Below are positions 25,946 through 34,126 of a DNA stretch of 45,580 bases, in pieces (positions within the stretch are counted from its first letter, which is position 1; every line of letters begins with the position of its first letter). Source of the DNA: Flavipsychrobacter stenotrophus (GTDB lineage Bacteria; Bacteroidota; Bacteroidia; Chitinophagales; Chitinophagaceae); NCBI GenBank assembly GCA_945902755.1, contig CAMDNC010000005.1, positions 1 to 45,580 of the forward strand, given 5' to 3'. The translations under genes and the position numbers were made by a program. The notes beneath the pieces were generated by a model, which searched no databases, was not told where the DNA came from, and worked only from the letters and a program-made list of their open reading frames with translations.

Positions 25946-28378
25946 ATGAAGCAGCAAAAAAATGTAACTGGTAGGCTAGTGGGTGGTGTGTTTGTACTTA
26001 TTGCAACCACTGCACTTGTGTATATACTTGATAAACCAATGGGTGCACTGCCAGCTATTGGAAGGCTTCTGGATCCTGTTAGCGGCTGTTGGGCAAACGC
26101 AGAACCAATACCGCAAAAGCCAAATAAGCAAATTAGGTTGTCATTAAAAGCATCCGATGCTACTATTTGGTGGGATGAAAGAATGGTACCACATATTCGA
26201 GCTGGGAATGATTTTGATATCTACTTTTTACAAGGGTATATACACGCTATGCATAGGTTGTGGCAAATGGATATGCAAACAAGGGCTGCTGCAGGCAGAG
26301 TAAGCGAAGTCGTGGGGCAGTCGGCATTTGATTTTGATAGAAAGCAACGAAGAAAAGGAATGGTTTATGCTGCTGAAAATTCATTGCGTACAGCAATGGA
26401 TAATGAACAAACTAAAACGATGATTGATGCTTACACAGCTGGAGTAAATGCATGGATTGCAGATCTTTCTTATGCTACTTTCCCGCTAGAGTATAAACTA
26501 ATGGGTTTTTCGCCAGAGCCATGGACCAACTTGAAATGTATTTTGTTGCTTAAATATATGGCTGACGACCTAACGGGTAAGACAGATGATATTGCTTTTT
26601 CTTACCTGCGCTCGGTAATACCCGCCAAAGATTTTGAACTGTTGTACCCCGACAAGATACCAGGTGCAGCTCCGGTGATACCGACGGGTACTGTGTATCC
26701 GGCGGCTTCGCTCACACAGCCTCTTGCGCCTCCCGATAGTTTGGTGTTTCCTCAGTATGAGTCGACAGACTTTGGTGAACTGCGAGAACAAGGAAAGGGT
26801 AGTAATAACTGGGCACTAAGTGGTAGCAGAACCGCAAGTGGAGCTGCTATACTGTGCAATGACCCACACTTGGCACTCAACTTGCCCTCCCTGTGGTATG
26901 AGGTACAGTTGCAGACCCCAGATATGAATGTATATGGTGCTTCGCTACCTGGCGCTCCGGGAGTGGTAATAGGTTTTAATGATAGTATATCGTGGGGGCT
27001 CACAAATAACTATCGAGATGTAAAAGATTATTACCAGATAAAACCAGTAGAGGACGATAAAGCCAAATATTGGTTTTCAGGCAAAAAAGTGTCTTTTGGT
27101 GTGAGGGTAGAGGAGATAAAAATCAAAGGAAAACCGACTTTTTATGATTCTGTAAAGTACACTTTACATGGACCGGTTATGTACGACGAAAGATTCAATG
27201 AAAAAGGATCACTGCGTGGATTGTTAGCTATGTGCTGGACTGGTCACAGAGGCAGTAATGAGCAATTAGCTGTGTACAAGTTAAATAGAGCTAAAAATTA
27301 TGAAGAATTTGTAAATGGGATTTTGCACTTTGAATGTCCGGGTCAGAATATGATCTACGCCGACAGAAACGGCAACATTGCTCTGTGGGGGCAAGGGCAG
27401 TTTGTGAATAAATGGAAGGAACAAGGGCGTTTTATTATGAATGGGTGGGACAGCGCAGCACTATGGCAAGAAATGATACCTATGCTGGAGAACCCTCATG
27501 CTTACAATCCGAAGCAGGGCTATTTGGCTTCAGCTAATCAGTTAGTTACTGATAGTACCTATCCCTATTGGTACAATGGTAATTATACAGAATTGAGAGC
27601 ATGGCGCATCAATTCGGTGCTGGATACACTAAGAAGTGCATCTATAAAGGAAATGTTTGCCCTGCAAAATGATGAATATTCTGTACAGGCTGCCAAAACT
27701 TTACCTTTGATGCTTTCTTATTGTAATAGCATCAGTCATCCATATTTAGACACATTAAGAAGCTGGAACTACACCTTGAGTAAGCATAGCACTGCTGCTA
27801 CAATTTACCAGTTGTGGTGGCGCAATCTTTATTCTGATATCTGGAAGGATGAATTTTCAAAAGTGCCTGACTATACCATACCATTGCAAGAGCGTACTAT
27901 GCAACTGATACTGACTGATACTGCACTTAAATACTACGACAGTCGCCGTACAGCTAAGATAGAAGTGCTGAGAGATATGGTATTGCGCAGCTATCAAGAA
28001 ACAGTAGATAGCCTCAATAAACAGCAAAAGACTATTGGTTTGGAGTGGTACAAAGCCAAAAGCACCTCTGTTACACACCTTGCCAAACTTGCACCCTTTA
28101 GCTATAAAGACCTTGCTACAGGTGGCTGGGGCAATACTGTAAATGCTATGAAATCTAATCATGGGCCTTCTTGGCGCATGGTGGTGCAGATGGGAAAAGA
28201 AATAGAGGCTTACGGCGTATATCCGGGTGGCCAGTCAGGCAATCCGGGTAGCCCTAATTATGCTACTTATCTACAGCATTGGGTAAATGGTAAATATTAT
28301 CGTCTGTTGTTTCTTCCCAGTACACCATTTCAGTCTAGTACGCAAATAACGCACACACAATCAGTTAGTAAAAAATAA
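25946..28378 (+). CDS. Penicillin acylase family N-terminal-nucleophile hydrolase
   Basis: 810 residues. The N-terminal hydrophobic segment (about 11-28) is a signal or anchor. The alpha part (to ~285) includes WWDERMVPHI and YFLQGYIHAMHRLWQMD. Autocatalytic cleavage is expected before Ser286 in GKGSNNWALSGS; the exposed Ser is the nucleophile. The following NDPHLALNLPSLWYE, PGAPGVVIGFN and the C-terminal GGQSGNPGSPNY are family hallmarks. These periplasmic amidases hydrolyse amide bonds of beta-lactams, acyl-homoserine lactones or related N-acyl compounds; the physiological substrate is not evident. The stop TAA is followed by another TAA and the ATG of the small membrane protein, suggesting coupled translation. 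Because the family includes AHL acylases, it might process signals like the one hypothesised at 31783-34819, but that is speculation. Confidence 0.92.
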   Translation: MKQQKNVTGRLVGGVFVLIATTALVYILDKPMGALPAIGRLLDPVSGCWANAEPIPQKPNKQIRLSLKASDATIWWDERMVPHIRAGNDFDIYFLQGYIHAMHRLWQMDMQTRAAAGRVSEVVGQSAFDFDRKQRRKGMVYAAENSLRTAMDNEQTKTMIDAYTAGVNAWIADLSYATFPLEYKLMGFSPEPWTNLKCILLLKYMADDLTGKTDDIAFSYLRSVIPAKDFELLYPDKIPGAAPVIPTGTVYPAASLTQPLAPPDSLVFPQYESTDFGELREQGKGSNNWALSGSRTASGAAILCNDPHLALNLPSLWYEVQLQTPDMNVYGASLPGAPGVVIGFNDSISWGLTNNYRDVKDYYQIKPVEDDKAKYWFSGKKVSFGVRVEEIKIKGKPTFYDSVKYTLHGPVMYDERFNEKGSLRGLLAMCWTGHRGSNEQLAVYKLNRAKNYEEFVNGILHFECPGQNMIYADRNGNIALWGQGQFVNKWKEQGRFIMNGWDSAALWQEMIPMLENPHAYNPKQGYLASANQLVTDSTYPYWYNGNYTELRAWRINSVLDTLRSASIKEMFALQNDEYSVQAAKTLPLMLSYCNSISHPYLDTLRSWNYTLSKHSTAATIYQLWWRNLYSDIWKDEFSKVPDYTIPLQERTMQLILTDTALKYYDSRRTAKIEVLRDMVLRSYQETVDSLNKQQKTIGLEWYKAKSTSVTHLAKLAPFSYKDLATGGWGNTVNAMKSNHGPSWRMVVQMGKEIEAYGVYPGGQSGNPGSPNYATYLQHWVNGKYYRLLFLPSTPFQSSTQITHTQSVSKK

Positions 28379-28381
28379 TAA

Positions 28382-28747
28382 ATGCCACTGCAAACAATTA
28401 TGATAATGAAATTCTTTATATCCGTAGTTGCTATATCGATCCTTAGTTATTGGTTAGGTTTCTTTTTCCCATGGTGGATTCCGGTTGCAGCCTCTTTTAT
28501 TGTAGCAATACTGCTACCCCAAAAATCTGGTGTTTCGTTTTTGTCTGGTTTTGTAGGGGTAGGTCTTTACTGGTTCGTATATGCGCTGATAATAGACGTG
28601 AAGAATGAGCATATTTTATCAGGCAGAATGTCCGCATTATTTGGGTTGCCAGGTACTGCCTCTTTTATTGCAGTGACGGTACTGATAGGAGCATTGATAG
28701 GTGGTTTTTCTGCATGGGGTGCAACGCTTTTGAGGCCAACAAGATGA
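28382..28747 (+). CDS. Small multi-pass membrane protein
   Basis: 121 residues, about four hydrophobic segments with a conserved-looking FFFPWWIPVAASF loop and a Gly-rich last segment (GALIGGFSAWGATLL). No known family is assigned. Met1 is used; Met7 or Met9 would give a shorter protein starting directly before the first membrane segment. It lies 3 bp after the penicillin acylase stop and is certainly in the same transcript. Confidence 0.7.
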   Translation: MPLQTIMIMKFFISVVAISILSYWLGFFFPWWIPVAASFIVAILLPQKSGVSFLSGFVGVGLYWFVYALIIDVKNEHILSGRMSALFGLPGTASFIAVTVLIGALIGGFSAWGATLLRPTR

Positions 28748-28767
28748 ATTATGTAATCTAACACTCC

Positions 28768-28878
28768 TAATTGCTTATCTTTACGTTGGTGCCAAACCTC
28801 GGAGCTGCAAAGAGTAAGCAATTACTGGTCTTGCAGTTACTACATAGCCTCTGCGAGAGCAGAGGCTATGTCATTTTT
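28768..28878 (+). ncRNA. Candidate structured leader or small RNA with intrinsic terminator upstream of metF
   Basis: A 15-bp stem forms between TAATTGCTTATCTTT (28768-28782) and AAAGA-g-TAAGCAATTA (28809-28824), interrupted only by one bulged G, and closes a 26-nt loop containing TTGGTGCCAA. CTGC in that loop (28805-28808) can pair with GCAG at 28833-28836, as a pseudoknot or as part of an alternative CTGCAA/TTGCAG hairpin that breaks the first stem. A terminator follows. This aptamer-like-plus-terminator order 80 bp before metF suggests a riboswitch or attenuator, but no known class is matched. Alternatively it is the 3' end of the upstream operon transcript or an independent small RNA, since metF has its own -7-like element. 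Confidence 0.45.
28842..28878 (+). terminator. Intrinsic terminator between the penicillin acylase operon and metF
   Basis: Perfect 13-bp stem ACATAGCCTCTGC (28842-28854) / GCAGAGGCTATGT (28859-28871) with a GAGA tetraloop, followed by CATTTTT. It lies 95 bp after the stop of the small membrane protein and 82 bp before the metF ATG. Confidence 0.85.
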
Positions 28879-28936
28879 CTATAGTTCCATGCATACAATA
28901 CTTTTCGGTCATCTTCCTAATTCCGCTATTTAGTTA

Positions 28937-28944
28937 TATTTTTG
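28937..28944 (+). promoter_or_regulatory. Candidate metF promoter, -7 element
   Basis: TATTTTTG fits TAnnTTTG exactly and lies 15 bp before the metF ATG, downstream of the terminator. No TTTG is found at the -33 distance, so this is tentative; if real, metF need not depend on read-through of the upstream hairpins. Confidence 0.3.
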
Positions 28945-28959
28945 TAACAGATAAGCTAT

Positions 28960-29913
28960 ATGAAAGTTACAGAACTACTGGCTGAAGCCAAGGATACGAT
29001 TATATCATTTGAAGTTTTGCCACCAACCAAGGGTAAAAGCATTGAGTCTTTATACGCCCACCTTAACCCGTTGATGGAGTTTAATCCTGCTTTTATCAAC
29101 GTCACCTACCATCGTGCCGAGCAGGTTTTTAAAAAGCGTGTAGACGGTACTTTTGAGCGTGTAGAGATCCGCAAACGACCCGGTACGGTGGGTATATGTG
29201 CTGCTTTAATGAATAAGTACAAAGTAGAAGCAATTCCACATCTAATCTGTGGCGGTTTCAGTAAGGAAGAAACTGAAAATGCATTGATAGACCTCGATTT
29301 TTTGGGTATCAAAAATGTATTAGCATTAAGGGGTGATGCAGCAGCTAATGAAAAGTTTTTCAATCCACATCCTAATGGTCACCGATATGCCGAAGACCTT
29401 GTGAAGCAAATTGTCACGCTTAACAATGGTAAGTATATGGAGGATGATATTATCGATGGTGCCAAAACTGACTTTTGTATAGGTATTGCAGGTTATCCTG
29501 AAAAGCATTTCGAATCGCCTAATATGGACACAGAGATTTACTATCTCAAACGCAAATTGGATCTTGGTGCACACTATGTTACCACACAATTGTTTTACAG
29601 AAACGACCACTACTACAATTATGTGAATCGTTGCTTGGAAAACGGCATTACTGCACCAGTAATACCTGGTCTAAAGCCGCTTACCAATCAAAAACAGCTT
29701 ACTACTATACCTCGAGTGTTTAATGTAGAGCTTCCTGTAGAACTATGCAATGAAATGATGAAGGCCAAAACTGAAGCCGCTTGTGAGCAAGTGGGAACGG
29801 AGTGGTTGTTGCACCAATGTCGAGATTTACTTAAAAATAAAGTGCCTGTTTTGCATTTTTACACATTGGGGAAACCCATGGTTATTTATAATGTTTTGAA
29901 ACAGTTATTCTGA
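28960..29913 (+). CDS. metF: 5,10-methylenetetrahydrofolate reductase
   Basis: 317 residues, the usual bacterial length, a single flavin-dependent TIM barrel. Motifs: ISFEVLPPTKGK (catalytic Glu in the first strand), FINVTYHR, HLICGGFSKEE, LALRGDA (FAD-binding loop), FCIGIAGYPEKH and ITAPVIPGLKPL. It reduces methylene-THF to methyl-THF with NAD(P)H, supplying the methyl group for methionine synthesis. The methionine synthase gene is not in the window. The EVE-domain gene begins 16 bp downstream on the same strand. The structured region at 28768-28878 may control it. Confidence 0.96.
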   Translation: MKVTELLAEAKDTIISFEVLPPTKGKSIESLYAHLNPLMEFNPAFINVTYHRAEQVFKKRVDGTFERVEIRKRPGTVGICAALMNKYKVEAIPHLICGGFSKEETENALIDLDFLGIKNVLALRGDAAANEKFFNPHPNGHRYAEDLVKQIVTLNNGKYMEDDIIDGAKTDFCIGIAGYPEKHFESPNMDTEIYYLKRKLDLGAHYVTTQLFYRNDHYYNYVNRCLENGITAPVIPGLKPLTNQKQLTTIPRVFNVELPVELCNEMMKAKTEAACEQVGTEWLLHQCRDLLKNKVPVLHFYTLGKPMVIYNVLKQLF

Positions 29914-29929
29914 CAAATTTTACTGCAAT

Positions 29930-30337
29930 ATGAATTATTGGTTAGTGAAGTCTGAGCCATTTAAATATAGTTGGGACCAATTCGTAACAGACAAACTTAC
30001 ACATTGGGACGGTGTTCGAAATTATGCAGCCCGCAATAATTTGAGGGCAATGGCAAAAGGCGATAAAGTACTGTTTTACCACAGCAATGAAGGCTTGGCA
30101 ATAGTAGGAATCGCTGAAGTTGTCAAAGAAGCATATCAAGATCCAACCACTGATGATACAAACTGGGTAGTTGTAGACCTCAAGCCCGTTAAACCAATTC
30201 CTGTACCTGTTACTCTAGCAGCGATCAAAACAGAATCGTCACTTAAAAATATGCAACTCGTGAAACTTAGTAGACTATCTGTGGCTGCTGTAACCGAACA
30301 AGAATATGAGATTGTTTTGAAAATGGGTGGATTGTAG
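29930..30337 (+). CDS. EVE domain-containing protein
   Basis: 135 residues, almost entirely one EVE/PUA-like domain: the start MNYWLVKSEPFKYSWDQF, then THWDGVRNYAARNNLRAM and KGDKVLFYHSNEG are the family hallmarks (aromatic pocket residues Trp, Tyr and the conserved RNY..R). EVE domains resemble PUA and YTH folds and bind modified nucleobases in DNA or RNA. The stand-alone form is related to human THYN1. The biological target is unknown. It is probably cotranscribed with metF (16 bp gap). Confidence 0.93.
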   Translation: MNYWLVKSEPFKYSWDQFVTDKLTHWDGVRNYAARNNLRAMAKGDKVLFYHSNEGLAIVGIAEVVKEAYQDPTTDDTNWVVVDLKPVKPIPVPVTLAAIKTESSLKNMQLVKLSRLSVAAVTEQEYEIVLKMGGL

Positions 30338-30429
30338 AAAGTAGGGAATTCTACGCAATATCTATGCTGAATAATATTATGTTTAATGTTTTAATACACA
30401 ATAGACGGTATATGTTACGTATTGAATTC

Positions 30430-30461
30430 TTTGTCTGCTAGCATCAATAGACATATTTTTG
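30430..30461 (+). promoter_or_regulatory. Promoter of the NlpC/P60 gene (possibly leaderless)
   Basis: TTTG (30430-30433), 20 bp, then TATTTTTG (30454-30461). Both elements match the Bacteroidota consensus exactly. The -7 element ends only 7 bp before the ATG at 30469, so transcription would begin at or within a few bases of the start codon. Confidence 0.5.
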
Positions 30462-30468
30462 CTCCTTC

Positions 30469-31239
30469 ATGCTTTTTCCTGTGCGCACATACCAACTAGT
30501 TCTACTTTTTCTTTGTTCTTTTGCAGTTATTACACAGGTATCTGCACAGCAAAGAAGAGGCAAGAAAATGCAGCCACCCAAAGAGCCGAAATTTATTGAA
30601 GATATATATCTTGATGGTCATGTGCGTACTAAAGCGACAGTTAATGCCATAGAGTCTCGTAAAAAAAGTAATAAAGATCTTCCAAATAAGACAGTTGAGA
30701 CGGGAAATACAGTACACCAAGTTGTTGAGGTTCCTGTTGATAAAGACACGATAGTTGTTTCACACATTAAGGATGATAACTCCATTGATCTTTCCTCTGG
30801 AAATCTGTTGAGCGAAAAATATGCTAAGATATTAGGGATGTCCTCAGGTGAATTGCTAAATGTAAACTTATACAAATTTGTAGATAAGTGGTATGGAACG
30901 AATTATAGATTGGGTGGATTTAGTGAAAAGGGTGTAGATTGTTCTGGATTCACTAAAATGCTATATCAAGAAGTTTACGGTATTGAATTGACCAGAACCT
31001 CAGTGGAACAACATAAAAACGCAAATAGAGAAAAGTTGCATACTAATGCAAAAGAGGGAGATTTAGTTTTTTTTAGGCAGCGTAGTAAAAGAATAAATCA
31101 CGTGGGCGTATATTTAGGAAATTCATTCTTTATACATGCGTCTACATCTCATGGGGTAATGATTAGCAGTCTAACAGAAACTCATTGGAGTAAATCTTTT
31201 GCAGGCATAGGTAAAATCAGTAGTACATCAGGAGAGTAG
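30469..31239 (+). CDS. NlpC/P60 family cell-wall endopeptidase (C40)
   Basis: 256 residues. Signal peptide 1-27 (ending QVSAQ), a basic linker to ~115, then a C40 domain at about 128-254. The catalytic triad is visible: Cys158 in GVDCSGFTK, His211 in NHVGVYLG and His223 in FIHAST. The preceding WYGTNYRLGG is the usual first strand. Members such as MepS/Spr cut gamma-D-Glu-mDAP or related peptide cross-links in peptidoglycan. The last 12 bp overlap the 3' end of the convergent response-regulator gene. The only alternative start (Met34) would lose the signal peptide. Confidence 0.92.
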   Translation: MLFPVRTYQLVLLFLCSFAVITQVSAQQRRGKKMQPPKEPKFIEDIYLDGHVRTKATVNAIESRKKSNKDLPNKTVETGNTVHQVVEVPVDKDTIVVSHIKDDNSIDLSSGNLLSEKYAKILGMSSGELLNVNLYKFVDKWYGTNYRLGGFSEKGVDCSGFTKMLYQEVYGIELTRTSVEQHKNANREKLHTNAKEGDLVFFRQRSKRINHVGVYLGNSFFIHASTSHGVMISSLTETHWSKSFAGIGKISSTSGE

Positions 31240-31692
31240 TTTCTGACGGAGTAGAAACTCCAGTTGGTCATTAGACAAACTAAGTTTATTCGTTATTTCC
31301 CTTTCATTCATTTTTTGTTTATAAACATCAAAAGCCCTTGTTATAGTTATATCTAGTTCGTCTTCGTTCCATGGTTTTGATAAGTAATGAAAGATTTTAC
31401 CTTTATTTACAGCATCTATAACAGCGTTCATATCAGCATATCCGGTTAGTAGTATTCTTATAGGGTCGGGGAACTCATTCAAAATAGACTCCAAAAATTC
31501 AACCCCGGTCATCTGAGGCATTCTTTGGTCCGTTATAATCAAGTTTACCGTGTTATTTCTTAAAATTTTTATTGCTTCTTCGCCACTAATAGCAGTAAGT
31601 ATATTATATTTAATCCTGAAAACAGCTTTAAACGAAATGAGGTTGTTCATTTCATCATCAACATACAATATTGATATTTTTTCTTTAGTCAT
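31228..31692 (-). CDS. Single-domain response regulator
   Basis: 154 residues: a receiver domain (about 7-122) with VDDE (11-14), phosphoacceptor Asp55 in IITDQRMPQMTG, the LLTGYAD switch Thr region and Lys106 in SKPW, then a ~30-residue helical tail without an output domain. It resembles the receiver part of the hybrid kinase at 37132 closely (shared pattern DDE.NNL..FKA.FR..Y, then DQRMP..TGV.F and VIDAVN.G.IF.Y..KPW), so the two are paralogues. It is transcribed away from the Rv1355c-like gene, with a 90-bp region in between that must hold both promoters. It probably passes phosphate or interacts with the kinases of this cluster. Confidence 0.92.
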   Translation of the reverse strand: MTKEKISILYVDDEMNNLISFKAVFRIKYNILTAISGEEAIKILRNNTVNLIITDQRMPQMTGVEFLESILNEFPDPIRILLTGYADMNAVIDAVNKGKIFHYLSKPWNEDELDITITRAFDVYKQKMNEREITNKLSLSNDQLEFLLRQKLLS

Positions 31693-31782
31693 TTTGTATA
31701 GTTAAAATGAGTTTTCGTATGTGATATATGATATTAATAGCTGTTTCTGTAAAATTAGCAAACTTATTCGTTTAACAATAAA

Positions 31783-34113
31783 ATGTTCGGTGTGTTAACA
31801 AAAATTATTCAGAAGAAAGTTTCATACAACACTGATGCTCAAGCACTTCACAAGCCAGTATTTTTCCGTGTATATAACGATGCTGACAATGAAGCGCTTA
31901 CTAAATTGTTAACTGAAAACGACAGCATTACTGTACACGACACGATTAAATCTCAATTAAAGGAACTAATTAAGACAAAGTTTCCAAAGCAAACACTTAC
32001 ATTAGAGCAATATGAAGAAAAGGTACTAGAACATCTTAATGGACATCCTATAGATGAATATGGTGTATGGGTTTATTATCCTTGGAGTAATAAATTGGTT
32101 CATATATTGGATGAAAAAGAATTTGTAGATCTTCGTACCTCTGCAAACCGCAATAAAATCACTACCGCCGAACGAGATTTGCTGGCAACCAAAAAGGTTG
32201 GAGTTATTGGATTGTCTGTAGGTCAATCAGTTTCTCTTACTTTGGCCTTAGAGCGTGGTTGTGGCGAATTGAGAATAGCAGACTTTGACACGTTAGAATT
32301 AAATAATCTAAACCGTATTCGCACTGGTGTACACAATTTAGGTTTACTAAAGGCATATGCAGTAGCAAGGGAAATTGCCGAGATTGATCCTTTTTTCAAA
32401 GTAGTATGTTACACAGAAGGCATAACGGAAGATAATATACATGATTTCTTTACAGATGGCGGTTTGCTAGATATAGTAATTGATGAGTGCGATGGTGTAA
32501 ATATTAAGATACTTTGTCGTCTAAAAGCTCGCGAACTTAATGTGCCTGTGCTTATGGAAGCCAGTGATAGGGGAACAGTAGATGTTGAAAGGTTTGACCT
32601 AGAGCCTGATCGCAAAATTATGCATGGATGGTTGGAGCACTTACCTATAGATTTCAAAGTACTCAACAATCTTAAAACTAGCGAGGAGAAATTACCTTAC
32701 ATTTTGCCCATATCTGGTCTCGAAACACTTTCGCCAAGGATGAAAGCGTCAATGGTAGAAATACAACAAACTATCACTACGTGGCCTCAACTGGCTACTG
32801 CAGTTACATTAGGTGGAGCAGTAACAGCAGATACCTGCAGACGAATTTTTCTTAATCAATTTACAGATTCAGGTAGATATTTTATCGATCTAGAAAAATT
32901 GATGCCTGACACACGACCAAAAGAAAAAAGTCCTCTTTTGTTTACTTCCTCTGAAAGTGAATTGTCTACTGAAGAATTACAAAATATCGTTGCACAGTCT
33001 TCGGTTTTATTTTCAGCCCAAAGTAATCCGCCAGGTTTAGATGTTATTGAAGAGTTAATTAAAGCAGCCATAAAAGCACCTTCAGCAGGCAATAATCAAC
33101 CTTGGAATTGGCATTTTGAAAATAATCTGTTATTTTTATTACACGACAGGGTTAGATCGGTCTCCTTCGGCGATTTTCAGCATATCGCATCATATATTGC
33201 GTTGGGCGCGGCTATCGAGAATCTTAACTTGGCTGCTTTTCACCACGATATAAGAACAACTGTTCATTACTTTCCTACATCGGATTCTAGATGTACTGCC
33301 GTAATTCAGTTTTCTCCGCAGCAAAACGGTGTCAATTTGTTTCAACCTTCTGCGCTTTATGCTGCTATAGATACTCGAATTACTAATCGGAATTTAGGAC
33401 CCAGAATTCCTCTCACCGAATCTCAGGTAGATATTCTTAAACAAGCAGTATTTTCTGTCGATGGTGCAGAACTTCACCTTAGACATAGCTCTGCCGATTT
33501 GGATGAGCTTAAAGAAATTATGAGTGCGGCAGAGAGATTACGTATGTTGCATATTGAAGGTCATTATGAATTCTATGAAAAAGAAATTAGATGGAATGAT
33601 GAGCATAGCCGCACTACTGGTGATGGCATAGACATTGCCACTGTTGATATTTCTGCATCAGACAAGGTTGGCTTAAAATTGGTTAAGGATCCGGAAGTTG
33701 TTAAGTTATTAGCAGATTGGCGTGGAGGTAAAGCGTTAGAAAAAATAGCTGTAAAAGCTATCGATAGTGCTTCGGCAGTTGGACTGATTACAATGCCAAA
33801 GTTTGCTTCTACCGACTATTTGAATGGCGGTAGAGCAGTAGAGCGATTGTGGTTGACAGCAGCTCACATTGGCGTATCAATGCAGCCCATGCTTGCAGCA
33901 ACTTTGCACTTTGCAAGATTAAAATATGGGAATGGACAAGGTTTACCAGATTTCATGAAGGTAGAGTTTTCGGAATTGCATCAAAGATTCCTTGGAATTT
34001 ATCCTGAAGCACAAGGACGGGCTGAAGTATTTTTATTCAGATTAAGTTTGGCTGATTTGCCGTCAGTTAAATCTTATAGGTATCCAATAGAAAAGGTTTT
34101 TAAACAATCTTGA
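31783..34113 (+). CDS. Rv1355c (MoeY-like) family protein: E1/ThiF-like domain fused to nitroreductase-like domain
   Basis: 776 residues, no signal peptide. Residues 1-~130 are a family-specific N-terminal part. The ThiF/E1-like adenylylation domain spans about 135-300: KVGVIGLSVGQSV (138-150), IADFDTLELNNLNRI (165-179) and VIDECDGVNIK. Zn-binding Cys pairs and the activating Cys of E1 enzymes are not seen. Residues ~415-770 are a nitroreductase-fold flavoprotein domain with KAPSAGNNQPW (431-441) and TRITNRNLGPR (531-541) contacting FMN. M. tuberculosis Rv1355c has the same order and is annotated moeY only by similarity. Function is unknown: adenylylation of a carboxylate followed by flavin reduction or oxidation is a reasonable inference. 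The GNAT-like gene starts 13 bp after its stop. Confidence 0.87.
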   Translation: MFGVLTKIIQKKVSYNTDAQALHKPVFFRVYNDADNEALTKLLTENDSITVHDTIKSQLKELIKTKFPKQTLTLEQYEEKVLEHLNGHPIDEYGVWVYYPWSNKLVHILDEKEFVDLRTSANRNKITTAERDLLATKKVGVIGLSVGQSVSLTLALERGCGELRIADFDTLELNNLNRIRTGVHNLGLLKAYAVAREIAEIDPFFKVVCYTEGITEDNIHDFFTDGGLLDIVIDECDGVNIKILCRLKARELNVPVLMEASDRGTVDVERFDLEPDRKIMHGWLEHLPIDFKVLNNLKTSEEKLPYILPISGLETLSPRMKASMVEIQQTITTWPQLATAVTLGGAVTADTCRRIFLNQFTDSGRYFIDLEKLMPDTRPKEKSPLLFTSSESELSTEELQNIVAQSSVLFSAQSNPPGLDVIEELIKAAIKAPSAGNNQPWNWHFENNLLFLLHDRVRSVSFGDFQHIASYIALGAAIENLNLAAFHHDIRTTVHYFPTSDSRCTAVIQFSPQQNGVNLFQPSALYAAIDTRITNRNLGPRIPLTESQVDILKQAVFSVDGAELHLRHSSADLDELKEIMSAAERLRMLHIEGHYEFYEKEIRWNDEHSRTTGDGIDIATVDISASDKVGLKLVKDPEVVKLLADWRGGKALEKIAVKAIDSASAVGLITMPKFASTDYLNGGRAVERLWLTAAHIGVSMQPMLAATLHFARLKYGNGQGLPDFMKVEFSELHQRFLGIYPEAQGRAEVFLFRLSLADLPSVKSYRYPIEKVFKQS

Positions 34114-34126
34114 ATACTTAATTTAC

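Noticed and set aside
28768-28878. SAM-I riboswitch upstream of metF
   Set aside because: Only GGTGCCAA and the closing-stem bases look similar; the conserved GGAGGGA / GGCAACC core and helices P2-P3 are absent, so the class name is not used.
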